Of a DNA stretch of 64,000 nucleotides, positions 17,443 through 26,633 are shown one piece after another. The position numbers were made by a program, and so were the translations under genes. Source of the stretch: Hyphomicrobium_A sp963745205 (GTDB lineage: Bacteria; Pseudomonadota; Alphaproteobacteria; Rhizobiales; Hyphomicrobiaceae); NCBI GenBank assembly GCA_963745205.1, contig CAVUWX010000011.1, positions 124,001 through 188,000 of the forward strand, read 5' to 3'. Below the pieces are notes generated by a model, which saw only the letters and a program-made list of their open reading frames with translations, was not told the DNA's origin and did no database searches. Positions within the stretch are counted from its first letter, which is position 1. Each line of letters opens with the position of its first letter.

Positions 17443-19149
17443 TCATCGATAGAGCCACGAGCGCAGGACGGAAAGAAGTTGCTGGGAATCGACGGGCTTG
17501 GACAGATAGTCCCAAGCGCCCGCCTCGATGCAGCGCTCGCGATCGCCTTTCATTGCCTTGGCCGTGACGGCGATAATGGGCAGGTCACGGCTAGAAGGCA
17601 ACTTGCGGGCTTCGCGCATGGTGGAGATGCCATCCATTTCCGGCATCATAATGTCCATGAGCACGATGTCCAGATTCTGGGTGCTCATCATGCTCAGCGC
17701 ATCGATGCCGGAGTTCGCGGACACGACCGTCATGCCGTGGTCCTCGAGCACCGTGGCGAGGGCGTACACATTGCGGATGTCATCGTCCACGACGAGCGCC
17801 TTGCGGCCTTCCAGCACGCTGTCTGAGCCATGTAGGTCCTCGATGATGCGGTGCTGGGCTGCGGGAAGATGCTTGACGCGACGGTGCAGCAGGGAGGCGG
17901 CGGAGTCGATCAGCCGTTGCGGCGATTGCACGCTCTTGATGGTGAGGGATTCAAAGCGGGTGGAGGAACCGTGGTCCTCGCCGCCGACGAGAATGACCGG
18001 CACGCGGCCGTAAGGCCGAACGTACTCGCACGCGCGGTCGACGTCGGCGAGATCGATTGAACACTGTGCTTCGACGATGACGCAATCGAACTCCTGCGAA
18101 TTGATCTCCTCCATGAACTTCGCTGGCTCGACGGCGGAGGTGAGCTCCACGCCGTCGCTGGCGATCATGTTTGCGATCTCGGCTGCGTGTTTGGCGTCGC
18201 GCGCTCCGACCAGAACGCGCTTCGTGGTGCGCTTCACTGCGTCCAGCATGGCGCCGATGCCGGCGTCGAGCGCCGCCTTCGACTGAATGGGCTTGGGGAT
18301 AAAGCTGAAGGCGCCGGCGTCGAACGCGCGCTCGCGCGATTCCTCCGTCGAGATGACGCAGGCTGGAATGTGCCGTGTCGAAAGCTCACCCTTGAGCCTA
18401 GCGATAACACGCCAGCCGTCCATGTCGGGAAGGTTGATATCGAGCGTAATGAGATCGGCGGTGAAATCGCGGGCAAGCGCGAGCGCCGCGGCACCCTGCG
18501 ACGTGACCAGCCCCTTGCAGCCGTTGTCACGCGCGGTCTCGAGCAGCACTTTGGCAAAGGCGAGGTCGTTCTCGACGATGAGGACCACCCTGTCTCCCGG
18601 CTTGATGTCGTCGCGGTCGTCGTCGGCCTCGTTGACGAGCAGGGCATGCTCGGCAGCCTGCGCGAGGACAAGGTCGGAGCCGAGTGCGTCCGCGCCGCTG
18701 ACCACTTCCTCGGCGGTTGCGGGGGTTGCTGGCTCGGCTTCGGCTCGCTCGCTGGTGACGGGGCGCCGTGTCGACAATGTGGGGCTATAGGTGATCGGCA
18801 GGTAGAGCGTGAACACGCTGCCCTTCTGCGGCGAGCTGACGAGATGGATCTCGCCGCCGAGCAGGCGCGACAGCTCGCGGCTGATGGCGAGGCCGAGGCC
18901 GGTGCCGCCATACTTGCGGCTCGTGCTGCCGTCGGCCTGCTGGAAAGCCTCGAACACAATCTGCTGCTTGTCGGAGGGGATGCCGATGCCGGTGTCGCTG
19001 ACCTCGAACGCGACCGTTTCGGCGCCGGCCTGCCGCGAGGGATTGACCAGCTCGACGTTGAGCGAGACCTGGCCGCGGTTGGTGAACTTGAACGCGTTCG
19101 ACAGCAGGTTCTTGAGGATCTGCTGCAGGCGCTTCACGTCCGTGACCAT
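17443..19149 (-). CDS. Intact C-terminal segment of the hybrid kinase: HATPase plus three receiver domains
   Basis: The uninterrupted part of the broken hybrid-kinase gene, about 568 codons. HATPase (KRLQQILKNLLSNAFKFT; VSDTGIGIPSDK; KYGGTGLGLAISRE) fills about 1-125. Receiver 1 (VVLIVENDLAFAKVLLE; phosphoacceptor in LITLDINLPDMDGWRV) is at about 188-305. Receiver 2 (about 310-425) lacks the usual acidic pair (KRVLVGARDAKHAAEI) and has CVIVEAQCS where the Asp should be, so it is probably not phosphorylated. Receiver 3 (ALVVDDDIRNVYALAT; IVLMDIMMPEMDGIST; DYLSKPVDSQQ) is canonical. The Met at 19149 lies inside the ATPase domain and is not a natural start. Confidence 0.6.
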   Translation of the reverse strand: MVTDVKRLQQILKNLLSNAFKFTNRGQVSLNVELVNPSRQAGAETVAFEVSDTGIGIPSDKQQIVFEAFQQADGSTSRKYGGTGLGLAISRELSRLLGGEIHLVSSPQKGSVFTLYLPITYSPTLSTRRPVTSERAEAEPATPATAEEVVSGADALGSDLVLAQAAEHALLVNEADDDRDDIKPGDRVVLIVENDLAFAKVLLETARDNGCKGLVTSQGAAALALARDFTADLITLDINLPDMDGWRVIARLKGELSTRHIPACVISTEESRERAFDAGAFSFIPKPIQSKAALDAGIGAMLDAVKRTTKRVLVGARDAKHAAEIANMIASDGVELTSAVEPAKFMEEINSQEFDCVIVEAQCSIDLADVDRACEYVRPYGRVPVILVGGEDHGSSTRFESLTIKSVQSPQRLIDSAASLLHRRVKHLPAAQHRIIEDLHGSDSVLEGRKALVVDDDIRNVYALATVLEDHGMTVVSANSGIDALSMMSTQNLDIVLMDIMMPEMDGISTMREARKLPSSRDLPIIAVTAKAMKGDRERCIEAGAWDYLSKPVDSQQLLSVLRSWLYR

Positions 19150-20229
19150 GGACTTCGGCAGGCGCGGGTCGACGCGCGACGAGGAAGTCGACGTTCTTCG
19201 ATTCCGCGACGTGCCGGAAGGTGCGCTCGCAGTAGTGCTGCAGATCGTCGAAGCGCAGCTCGCTCACGTCGACAACGACCGTGCCGGATTCGATCTTCGA
19301 CAGATCGAGGATGTCGTTGATGAGCGTCAACAGGTCGTTGCCCGACGAATGGATCGTCTTGGCGAACTCCATCTGCTTGGCCGAGAGGTTGCCCTCCTTG
19401 TTCTGGCAGAGCTGGTCGGACAGGATCAGCAGGCTGTTGAGCGGCGTGCGCAACTCGTGCGACATATTGGCAAGGAATTCGGACTTGTAGCTGCGAGGTG
19501 AGCGCGAGCTGCTTGGCCTTGTCCTCGAGGGCCTGGCGGGCCTGCTCGACCTCCTGGTTCTTCGATTCCACCTCCTGGTTCTGCTCGACGAGGAGCTGCG
19601 CCTTCTCCTGCAGCTCCTTGTTGGTCGTCTGCAGCTCCTGCTGGCGGCTCTGCAACTCTTTGGCGAGCGACTGCGACTGCTCGAGCAAGTCCTCCGTGCG
19701 CATGTTGGCGTCGATCGTGTTGATGACGATGCCGATCGATCTCGGTGAGCTGGTCGAGGAAGGCTTGGTGCGTCGGGTTGAGGCGCTCGAGCGACGCTAG
19801 CTCAAGGACGCCGCGGACCTGAGCCCTCGAACACGATCGGCAGCACGAGGATGTTGCAGGGCTTGGTCTCGCTCAAGCCCGAGACGATGCGCATCGACGA
19901 GCTAGGGATCTCGTCGAGAAAGATCTTTGCGGCGGTCGAGCGCGCACTGGCCGACGAGGCCTTCGCCGAGCGCGACCGTCTTGCCGTGCGAGAGCTGGCC
20001 GCCCGAGGCGTAGCTGGCGAGCAGCTTCAACCGCGGCAGGGTCGAGGCTGGAATCGAGCACGTAGAACTCGGCCTGTTGCGCGCCGACGACCGGCGCCAG
20101 CTCGGAGAGGATCATCTGGCCGACGGTCACAAGATCCTTCTGGCCCTGCAACATGCGGCTGAACTTCGCGAGGTTGGTCTTCAGCCAGTCCTGCTCGGTG
20201 TTCTTCAGCGTCGTGTCGCGCAGGTTGCG

Positions 20230-22560
20230 GATCATCTCGTTGATGGTGTCTTTGAGGGCCGCGACCTCGCCCTGCGCTTCGACCGCGATGGAGCGCGTGA
20301 GGTTGCCCTTGCGTCACGGCGGTCGCGACGTCGGCGATGGCACGCACCTGCGTGGTGAGGTTCGCCGCGAGCTGATTGACGTTGTCGGTGAGGTCCTTCC
20401 AGGTCCCGGCCGCGCCCGGCACCTTCGCCTGGCCGCCGAGCTTGCCCTCGACGCCCACCTCGCGCGCCACGCGTCGTCACCTGATCGGCGAAGGTCGCGA
20501 GCGTGTCGATCATGCTGTTGATCGTATCGGCGAGCGCCGCGATCTCGCCCTTCGCTTCGACGGTGAGCTTCTGCTTCAGATCGCCGTTGGCGACCGCGGT
20601 CACGACCTTGGCGATGCCGCGCACCTGCGCGGTGAGGTTGCCGGCCATGGAGTTGACGCGAGTCGGTCAGATCCTTCCAGGTGCCGGCGACGCCCTGCAC
20701 TGGGCCTGGCCGCCGAGCTTGCCGTCGGTGCCGACCTCGCGGGCGACGCGGGTCACTTCGGCGGCGAACGAGCTGAGCTGGTCGACCATCGTGTTGATCG
20801 GTGTTCTTCAGCTCGAGGATCTCGCCTTTGACGTCGACCGTGATCTTCTTCGACAGGTCGCCCGCGGCGACGGCCTTGGTCACGTCGGCGATGTTGCGCA
20901 CCTGGGCGGTCAGGTTGCCGGCCATGGAGTTCACGCTGTCGGTCAGGTCCTTCCAGGTGCCGGCGACGCCCTGCACGTCGGCCTGGCCGCCGAGCTTGCC
21001 TTCGGTGCCGACCTCGCGCGCGACGCGCGTGACCTCGGCGGCGAAGGAGCGGAGCTGATCCACCATCGTGTTGATGGTGTTCTTGAGCTCGAGAATCTCG
21101 CCCTTCACGTCGACGGTGATCTTCTTCGACAGGTCGCCGTTGGCGACGGCGGTGGTCACCTCGGCGATGTTGCGCACCTGGCCGTCAGGTTGCCGGCCAT
21201 CGAGTTCACGGTGTCGGTGAGAGTCCTTCCACGTGCCGGCGACGCCCTTGCACGTCGGCCTGGCCGCCGAGCTTGCCTTCGGTGCCGACCTCGCGGGCGA
21301 CGCGGGTCACTTCGGCCGCGAAGGAGCGGAGCTGATCCACCATGGTGTTGATGGTGTTCTTGAGCTCGAGGATCTCGCCCTTCACGTCGACCGTGATCTT
21401 CTTCGACAGGTCGCCGGTGGCGACGGCCTTGGTCACGTCGGCGATGTTGCGCAACCTGGGCCGTCAGGTTGCCGGCCATGGAGTTCACGCTTGTCGGTCA
21501 GGTCCTTCCAGGTGCCGGCGACGCCCTGCACCTCGGCCTGACCGCCGAGCTTGCCTTCGGTGCCGACCTCGCGCGCCACGCGCGTCACTTCGGAGGCGAA
21601 CGAACTCAGCTGATCGACCATCGTGTTGATGGTGTTCTTGAGCTCGAGGATCTCGCCCTTCACGTCGACGGTGATCTTCTTCGACAGGTCGCCGTTGGCG
21701 ACGGCCGTGGTCACGTCGGCGATGTTGCGCACCTGGCCGGTGAGGTTGCCGGCCATGAAGTTGACGCTAGTCGGTCAGGTCCTTCCAGGTGCCGGCGACG
21801 CCCTGCACGTCGGCCTGACCGCCGAGCTTGCCTTCGCGTGCCGACCTCGCGGGCGACGCGCGTGACTTCCGACGCGAACGAGCCAAGCTGATCCACCATC
21901 GTGTTGATGGTGTTCTTGAGCTCCAGGATCTCGCCCTTCACGTCGACGGTGATCTTCTTCGACAGGTCGCCGCTGGCGACGGCCGTCGTCACCTCGGCGA
22001 TGTTGCGCACCTGGCCGCGTCAGGTTGCTGGCCATCAAGTTGACGCTGTCGGTCAGGTCTTTCCACGTACCGGAGACGCCTTGCACGTCGGCCTGGCCGC
22101 CGAGCTTGCCCTCGGTGCCGACCTCGCGCGCGACGCGCGTCACCTCGGCGGCGAACGAGCGGAGCTGGTCCACCATGGTGTTGATGGTGTTCTTGAGCTC
22201 CAGGATCTCGCCTTTCACGTCGACCGTGATCTTCTTGGACAGGTCGCCCTTGGCGACGGCGGTGGTCACGTCGGCGATGTTGCGCACCTGCCCGGTAAGA
22301 TTTCTGGCCATCGAGTTGACGCTGTCGGTCAGGTCCTTCCAGGTGCCCGCGACGCCCTGCACCTCTGCCTGCCCGCCGAGTTTGCCCTCGGTGCCGACCT
22401 CGCGCGCGACGCGCGTCACCTCGACGGCGAACGAGCCGAGCTGCTCCACCATGGTGTTGATGGTCTTGGCGGTGCGTAGAAACTCTCCTTCGAGCGGGCG
22501 CCCTTCGACCTCGAGCGCCATGCTCTTGCTCAAGTCGCCCTGCGCTACCGCGCCGATGAC
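20230..22560 (-). repeat. Tandem array of about eight 276-bp HAMP-coding units
   Basis: The same landmark (GATGTTGCGCACCTG or a close variant on the + strand) recurs near 20,336, 20,613, 20,890, 21,167, 21,443, 21,721, 21,999 and 22,277. The spacing is 276-278 bp, so the true period is 276 bp (92 codons) with stray extra bases. Each unit encodes roughly NLTxQVRNIAxVTxAVAxGD, KKITVDVKGEILELKNTIN, an E/R-rich helix and GVAGTWKDLTDSVN. The units are highly similar at the DNA level, which makes recombination or misassembly easy. Confidence 0.9.
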
Positions 22561-23073
22561 GCGTGCCACCTCGCTCGAGGGGTGCACGAGGTCTTCCATG
22601 AGCGAGTTCACGGCTTCGACGTTCTCCCGCCAGAAGCCGCTCACGTCGCCGAGGTTGGCACGTTGCTTCAGCTTGCCTTCCTTGCCGACGACGCGGCTCA
22701 GGCGCGCGAGCTCGGTCTGCGTTTTGACGTTGAGCTCGACGACAGCGTTGAAGGCCTCGGCGATCTTGCCGGAAAGGCCCGGCCAAGTGATCGGGAGCTT
22801 GGCGGTTCCATCCCCCTTTTTGACGGCTAAAAGAGCGTCGAGGAGGACTGCGGCCTTGCCGTCCCAGGAGTTGGGCCGTACACGCCGTGCGTGCTTGCCG
22901 TTCGGCGCCTGGCGGTTGGCTCCGGCGAGGCCGTTGAAGGCCTTCGCGACCTCCGCGTAAAGGCCGGGCCAGCTGTCGGGTAGCTCGGGAGCGGGGTCCC
23001 CCCGCTCAATCGCTTGCAGCCCATCCAACAGAAGACGAAGTGGATCTTGCCCTTCGGCAACCCCAGCACGCAC
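21775..23073 (-). CDS. N-terminal segment of the hybrid kinase: lead region and first HAMP units
   Basis: From GTG 23073 the frame is coherent to about 22,018, where a +1 base (CTGGCCGCGTCAGG against CTGGCCGGTGAGG in a sister unit) shifts it; codons from there to 21775 are out of frame. The first 130 residues hold two related segments (DSWPGLYAEVAKAFNGLAG and ITWPGLSGKIAEAFNAVVE), an internal duplication seen at the N-terminus of this kinase type. A divergent HAMP (VARVIGAVAQGDLSKSMAL) and regular units follow. No membrane helix or signal peptide is visible, so the protein should be cytoplasmic like fungal Nik1. Confidence 0.5.
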   Translation of the reverse strand: MRAGVAEGQDPLRLLLDGLQAIERGDPAPELPDSWPGLYAEVAKAFNGLAGANRQAPNGKHARRVRPNSWDGKAAVLLDALLAVKKGDGTAKLPITWPGLSGKIAEAFNAVVELNVKTQTELARLSRVVGKEGKLKQRANLGDVSGFWRENVEAVNSLMEDLVHPSSEVARVIGAVAQGDLSKSMALEVEGRPLEGEFLRTAKTINTMVEQLGSFAVEVTRVAREVGTEGKLGGQAEVQGVAGTWKDLTDSVNSMARNLTGQVRNIADVTTAVAKGDLSKKITVDVKGEILELKNTINTMVDQLRSFAAEVTRVAREVGTEGKLGGQADVQGVSGTWKDLTDSVNLMASNLTRPGAQHRRGDDGRRQRRPVEEDHRRREGRDPGAQEHHQHDGGSAWLVRVGSHARRPRGRHAKASSAVRPTCRASPAPGRT

Positions 23074-23285
23074 GAGCGGCCCTCCCTGCGAAAAAGCGTA
23101 GATAAACCCGCGATTCAACGCAGTCGCGGCGTTCCGGTTCCACGGGCTTGAAGAAAAAACATTGATGGGTAGAGCACTGGCGTCCGCCGGCGAACAAACG
23201 AACTTCGGTCTGGCACGTTTTGTTCCGGCAGCGTTAAGGGTGCCGCGCTAGGTTGAGGGCGCTGCGCCAGACTGTCCCGGAACAC

Positions 23286-24017
23286 ATGCTGATGGCAAAG
23301 AAGAAGCTTTCCGAATACCGCGCCAAGCGCGACTTCGAAAAGACGGCAGAACCCGCGGGCAAAGCCGCGGTTCGGCCGGCCGAGTACCCCCGCTTCGTCA
23401 TCCAGAAGCACGACGCGACGCGCTTGCACTACGATCTGCGCCTCGAAGTGGACGGGGTGTTCCGGTCGTGGGCCGTCACCAAGGGGCCCTCGCTCGACCC
23501 GCACGACAAGCGCCTTGCCGTCGAGGTCGAGGACCATCCGCTCGACTACGGCGATTTCGAAGGCACGATCCCCAAGGGTGAGTACGGCGGCGGCACCGTC
23601 ATGGTGTGGGACCGCGGCTTCTGGGCGCCGGAAGGCGATAAGCCGGCGGCCGAGCAGCTCCGCGACGGCGAGCTCAAATTCGCGCTGGCGGGCACAAAGC
23701 TGAAAGGGAACTGGGTGCTCGTGCGCATGAAGCATGACCGCACGGGCGGCAAGCGCAAGAACTGGCTACTGATCAAGCACCGCGACGATTGGGCCCGCGA
23801 CGCCGACGCAGACAAGCTCCTGAAGAAGGACCGCTCCGTCGCCTCGGGCCGGACGATGGGCCAGATTGCGCGCGGCGAGGGCAACGCACCGCAAAGCTTC
23901 ATGCTGTCGAAGTCAAAGACGAGGCTCGCAAAGGCCGACGCGGTCTGGCATTCGAGCAAATCTGAGATCGATGTGAAGCCAGCACCGCGGCGTAGCCGTG
24001 CGCGCAACCCGGCCTGA
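23286..24017 (+). CDS. Stand-alone LigD-type 3'-phosphoesterase domain protein
   Basis: About 243 residues matching the DNA polymerase/ligase N-terminal domain of LigD: FVIQKHDATRLHYDLRLE, AVTKGPSLDP, EVEDHPLDYGDFEG and IPKGEYGGGTVMVWDRG hold the conserved His, Asp, Arg and Glu residues of the phosphoesterase. In bacterial non-homologous end joining this domain trims 3' ends before ligation. Here it is not fused to a polymerase or ligase, and no Ku or ligase gene is in the window. The C-terminal 80 residues are basic and low in complexity, perhaps DNA-binding. ATG 23286 or 23292 is the likely start; neither has a strong ribosome-binding site. Confidence 0.85.
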   Translation: MLMAKKKLSEYRAKRDFEKTAEPAGKAAVRPAEYPRFVIQKHDATRLHYDLRLEVDGVFRSWAVTKGPSLDPHDKRLAVEVEDHPLDYGDFEGTIPKGEYGGGTVMVWDRGFWAPEGDKPAAEQLRDGELKFALAGTKLKGNWVLVRMKHDRTGGKRKNWLLIKHRDDWARDADADKLLKKDRSVASGRTMGQIARGEGNAPQSFMLSKSKTRLAKADAVWHSSKSEIDVKPAPRRSRARNPA

Positions 24018-24051
24018 AGATGCCAGCATGACCCTTGGCATTCGCAAAGCG

Positions 24052-26568
24052 TCAGGCGCTGCGCGCGCGCCGGTCGCGATCGAGATAGCGGGGTACCTGC
24101 AAGGGCTGCAAAGGCTTCGCGAATAGGTAGCCCTGCATCGTGTCGCAACCCATGGTGCGCAGGAGCATGAGCTGCGATGGCGTCTCGACGCCCTCGACGG
24201 TGACCTTGATGCCGAGGCTTTGTGCGAGCTGCGTGATCGTGCGCACAATCGCCATGTTGTCGGGGTTGGTCTCCATGTCGCTGACGAAGGACCGGTCGAC
24301 CTTGAGGCGATCGATGGGCAGCTTCTTGAGGTGGGACAGGGACCCGAACCCGGTGCCAAAATCATCGAGCGCGATCTCAACGCCGAGGTCGTGGAGCTTC
24401 TGCAACGCCACGGCGACGCCGCCGGCGCCGCGGCCAAGGAAGACCTGCTCGGTCACCTCGATGCACAAGCGCTCCGGCTGAACGCCCGTCTGCTGCAGCT
24501 TATCGTTTACGAACTCCGCGAACGTCCCTAGCGCGAAGTCGGCCGAGGTGACGTTGACGGCGATGCGACCAAAATCGAGGCCGCCGCGCTCCCACGCAGC
24601 CGCCTGCCGCAGGGCATTATTAATGACCCAACGGCCGACCTCGGCGGCCAGCTTCGGATCCTCGAAGACCTCCTCGAAGTCGCCGGGCGATAACCGGCCG
24701 CGTTTGGGGTGGTTCCAACGCAACAGCGCTTCGAAGCTGACAGGCTGCGCTTTCGTCAGCGAGACGATCGGCTGGTACAGCAGGCAAAGTTCGTTGGTGA
24801 GGAGGGCGCGCTGAATGTCGCGGTGGAGTTCATACCTCCGTTCCAGCGAGGCGCGCATCTCGGGCGAGAAGAACTGATACCTATCCCGCCCCAGCTCCTT
24901 TGCGCGGTAAAGAGCGAGATCCGCATTCTTGAGCAGCTCCCCGGCGCCGGTGGCGTCCGTCGGGAAGATGGTCAGCCCGAGGCTGATGGTGCACCGGTGC
25001 TGGACACCACCGACCATCACCGTCTGCGAGAGGGCGGCGAAAATGGAGGCAATCGCGCTGTCCAGCTTGGAGGCGCCCTCGTCCATGGCGACGAGAACGG
25101 CAAATTCGTCACCACCGAGGCGAGCGACGCTTCCGTAAGGCTTGAGCGCGGTCTCGAGCCGGCCTGCCAGTTCTTTGAGCAGCTCGTCGCCGGCGGAGTG
25201 TCCGAGGATGTCGTTTGTTTCCTTGAAGCGGTCGACGTCGATCAAGCCGACGGCGAACTGCTCACCGGCCGCCGTGGCGGAACTCAGCAACTCCTGCAGG
25301 TTTTCGTTGAACTGCAGTCGATTGGGGAGCCCGGTCAGGCTGTCGAGCTTGGCAAGCCGCCAAAGCTGATGCTCGAGCTTCTTGCGCTCCGAGATCTCCT
25401 CGGTCAGCATCATGATGCCGCCGATGCTGCCATCGTCGAGGTGCCACGGGCGGACCTCCCATCTGATGATGTTGATCGATCCGTCGGCGCGTTTGAGATG
25501 CTCCTCCGGCGAGGTCTCGGTGGCTCCTGCCAGACAGCGCTTGTGCTTGGCCCTCCAGTGCTCGGGGATCTCCGGGAATACGTCGTAATGGTAGCGGCCT
25601 ACCACGGATTTCCCGGGAATTTTGTAGTCTTGGAGCCAGCGATCGGAATGCGCGACGTAGTGCATTTTTGCGTCGAACATAGCCACTGCCGCCGGCGCAT
25701 GCTTGATGAAGGCCGTGAGCCTCGAATGCGCGCGCTTGAGTTCGAGCTCGGCGTGACGGCGCTCGGTTATGTCGACGTAGATATTGAGGTGCCGGTCGCC
25801 GGGAATGGGAATGCAGGAAATCTCGAGCACCTTGCCTGTGTTCTCATTCCTCTCGTGGATGACCGGCAACGGGCTCAGAAGGGTCTTGAGCCGGTTCGCC
25901 ACCGCCTCCTCGACAGGAAGTGCCGTCCCGTAATCGCCACGCTCGGCCCTAAAGCGCACGAGTGTTTCCAGCTTCGGCGCGCGGCTGGCGAACAACGCAT
26001 CGGGGATATCGAGCAACGTTCGATAGAGCCTGTTGCTTGCGACGAGCCGCGCCTCGCGATCGATCAGCGCGATGCCGCCCGGAAAATTGTCGATCATCGC
26101 CTGCAGCGTCTGCGCCTGCTGCCGGATCGGCGTGATGTCGGTGCTGATCGTGATGAACTGCTCGATCTCGCCTTCGCGGTTGAAGCGCGGGATGACGATC
26201 GACTCAAACCAGACGTCGGCGCCGCTCTTGGCGCGATCGCAGAACTCGCCGCGCCATGTTTTGCCGGTGTGGACGATGCTCCACATGTCTTCAAGGCATT
26301 CGGGCGGTTGCTGGCCGGAGCTCAACAGCTCGTAAGACTGCCCGAGGAGCTCGGCCTCGGAATAGCCGATGACCTCGCAGAACCGTTTGTTCACCTCGAT
26401 CAGGTGTCCGCTGCAATCGGTGACTGTTATGCAGAAGTGATCCTCGAGCGCTTGGCGGTAGCCGTCGAGGCGGTCTGTGACCTTGGCATGGTAGATTGGT
26501 GACGCGATTGAGCGCGCCGCAAACCAGCGGCGTACTGCTCGCCAGTCGCCAAGGATCCCTGAGAGCAC
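24052..26568 (-). CDS. PAS-GGDEF-EAL cyclic-di-GMP turnover protein
   Basis: 838 residues, without visible membrane helices. At least three PAS-like sensor units fill the first 420 residues (ITVTDCSGHLIEVNKRFCEV; ALIDREARLVASNRLYR; AMFDAKMHYVAHSDRWLQ). A GGDEF domain follows at about 430-560 with the intact motif VARLGGDEFAVLV and no RxxD inhibitory site five residues before it. An EAL domain is at about 575-825 (SFEALLRWNHPKRG; DDFGTGFGSLSHLKKL). Both catalytic signatures look intact, so it may make and break cyclic-di-GMP under control of the PAS units. The first usable codon is a GTG at 26568. It converges with the LigD-type gene. Confidence 0.92.
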   Translation of the reverse strand: MLSGILGDWRAVRRWFAARSIASPIYHAKVTDRLDGYRQALEDHFCITVTDCSGHLIEVNKRFCEVIGYSEAELLGQSYELLSSGQQPPECLEDMWSIVHTGKTWRGEFCDRAKSGADVWFESIVIPRFNREGEIEQFITISTDITPIRQQAQTLQAMIDNFPGGIALIDREARLVASNRLYRTLLDIPDALFASRAPKLETLVRFRAERGDYGTALPVEEAVANRLKTLLSPLPVIHERNENTGKVLEISCIPIPGDRHLNIYVDITERRHAELELKRAHSRLTAFIKHAPAAVAMFDAKMHYVAHSDRWLQDYKIPGKSVVGRYHYDVFPEIPEHWRAKHKRCLAGATETSPEEHLKRADGSINIIRWEVRPWHLDDGSIGGIMMLTEEISERKKLEHQLWRLAKLDSLTGLPNRLQFNENLQELLSSATAAGEQFAVGLIDVDRFKETNDILGHSAGDELLKELAGRLETALKPYGSVARLGGDEFAVLVAMDEGASKLDSAIASIFAALSQTVMVGGVQHRCTISLGLTIFPTDATGAGELLKNADLALYRAKELGRDRYQFFSPEMRASLERRYELHRDIQRALLTNELCLLYQPIVSLTKAQPVSFEALLRWNHPKRGRLSPGDFEEVFEDPKLAAEVGRWVINNALRQAAAWERGGLDFGRIAVNVTSADFALGTFAEFVNDKLQQTGVQPERLCIEVTEQVFLGRGAGGVAVALQKLHDLGVEIALDDFGTGFGSLSHLKKLPIDRLKVDRSFVSDMETNPDNMAIVRTITQLAQSLGIKVTVEGVETPSQLMLLRTMGCDTMQGYLFAKPLQPLQVPRYLDRDRRARSA

Positions 26569-26633
26569 GCCGAGGCCCCCACATTATCTGCGGTGAGTAG
26601 ACCCAAAAATACTTAACCCGATGTTATGTAATG

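Larger units (their letters stand above)
17443..23073 (-). pseudogene. Giant HAMP-array hybrid histidine kinase (Nik1/Os-1-like), reading frame broken by many 1-base indels
   Basis: Read as one gene of about 1,870 codons. The order is: an N-terminal region (about 130 residues); one divergent and about eight regular HAMP units of 92 residues; a GAF domain (about 19,800-20,160; SELAPVVGAQQAEFYVLD); a Gln/Glu-rich coiled coil; HisKA (FLANMSHELRTPLNSLLILS); HATPase (NLLSNAFKFT, GGTGLGLAISRELS); and three receivers, the middle one degenerate. GTG 23073 has GGGAGG seven bases upstream. The tandem 92-residue units with KKITVDVKGEILELKNTIN are typical of fungal group III kinases. Between about 19,180 and 22,020 at least 17 single-base indels (mostly +1) break the frame, while both ends are clean. 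An assembly error in the repeats is more likely than true decay, but this sequence alone cannot decide. Confidence 0.8.

Noticed and set aside
16209..17567. A 452-codon plus-strand frame
   Set aside because: Antisense to the receiver-HWE kinase; no start signal or domain.
20230..22560. CRISPR-like regular repeats
   Set aside because: The period is 276 bp, units are coding and similar throughout; there are no short repeats with unique spacers.
24709..26502. A 597-codon open frame on the plus strand
   Set aside because: It is fully antisense to the PAS-GGDEF-EAL gene, has no domain, and arises from high-GC codon bias.
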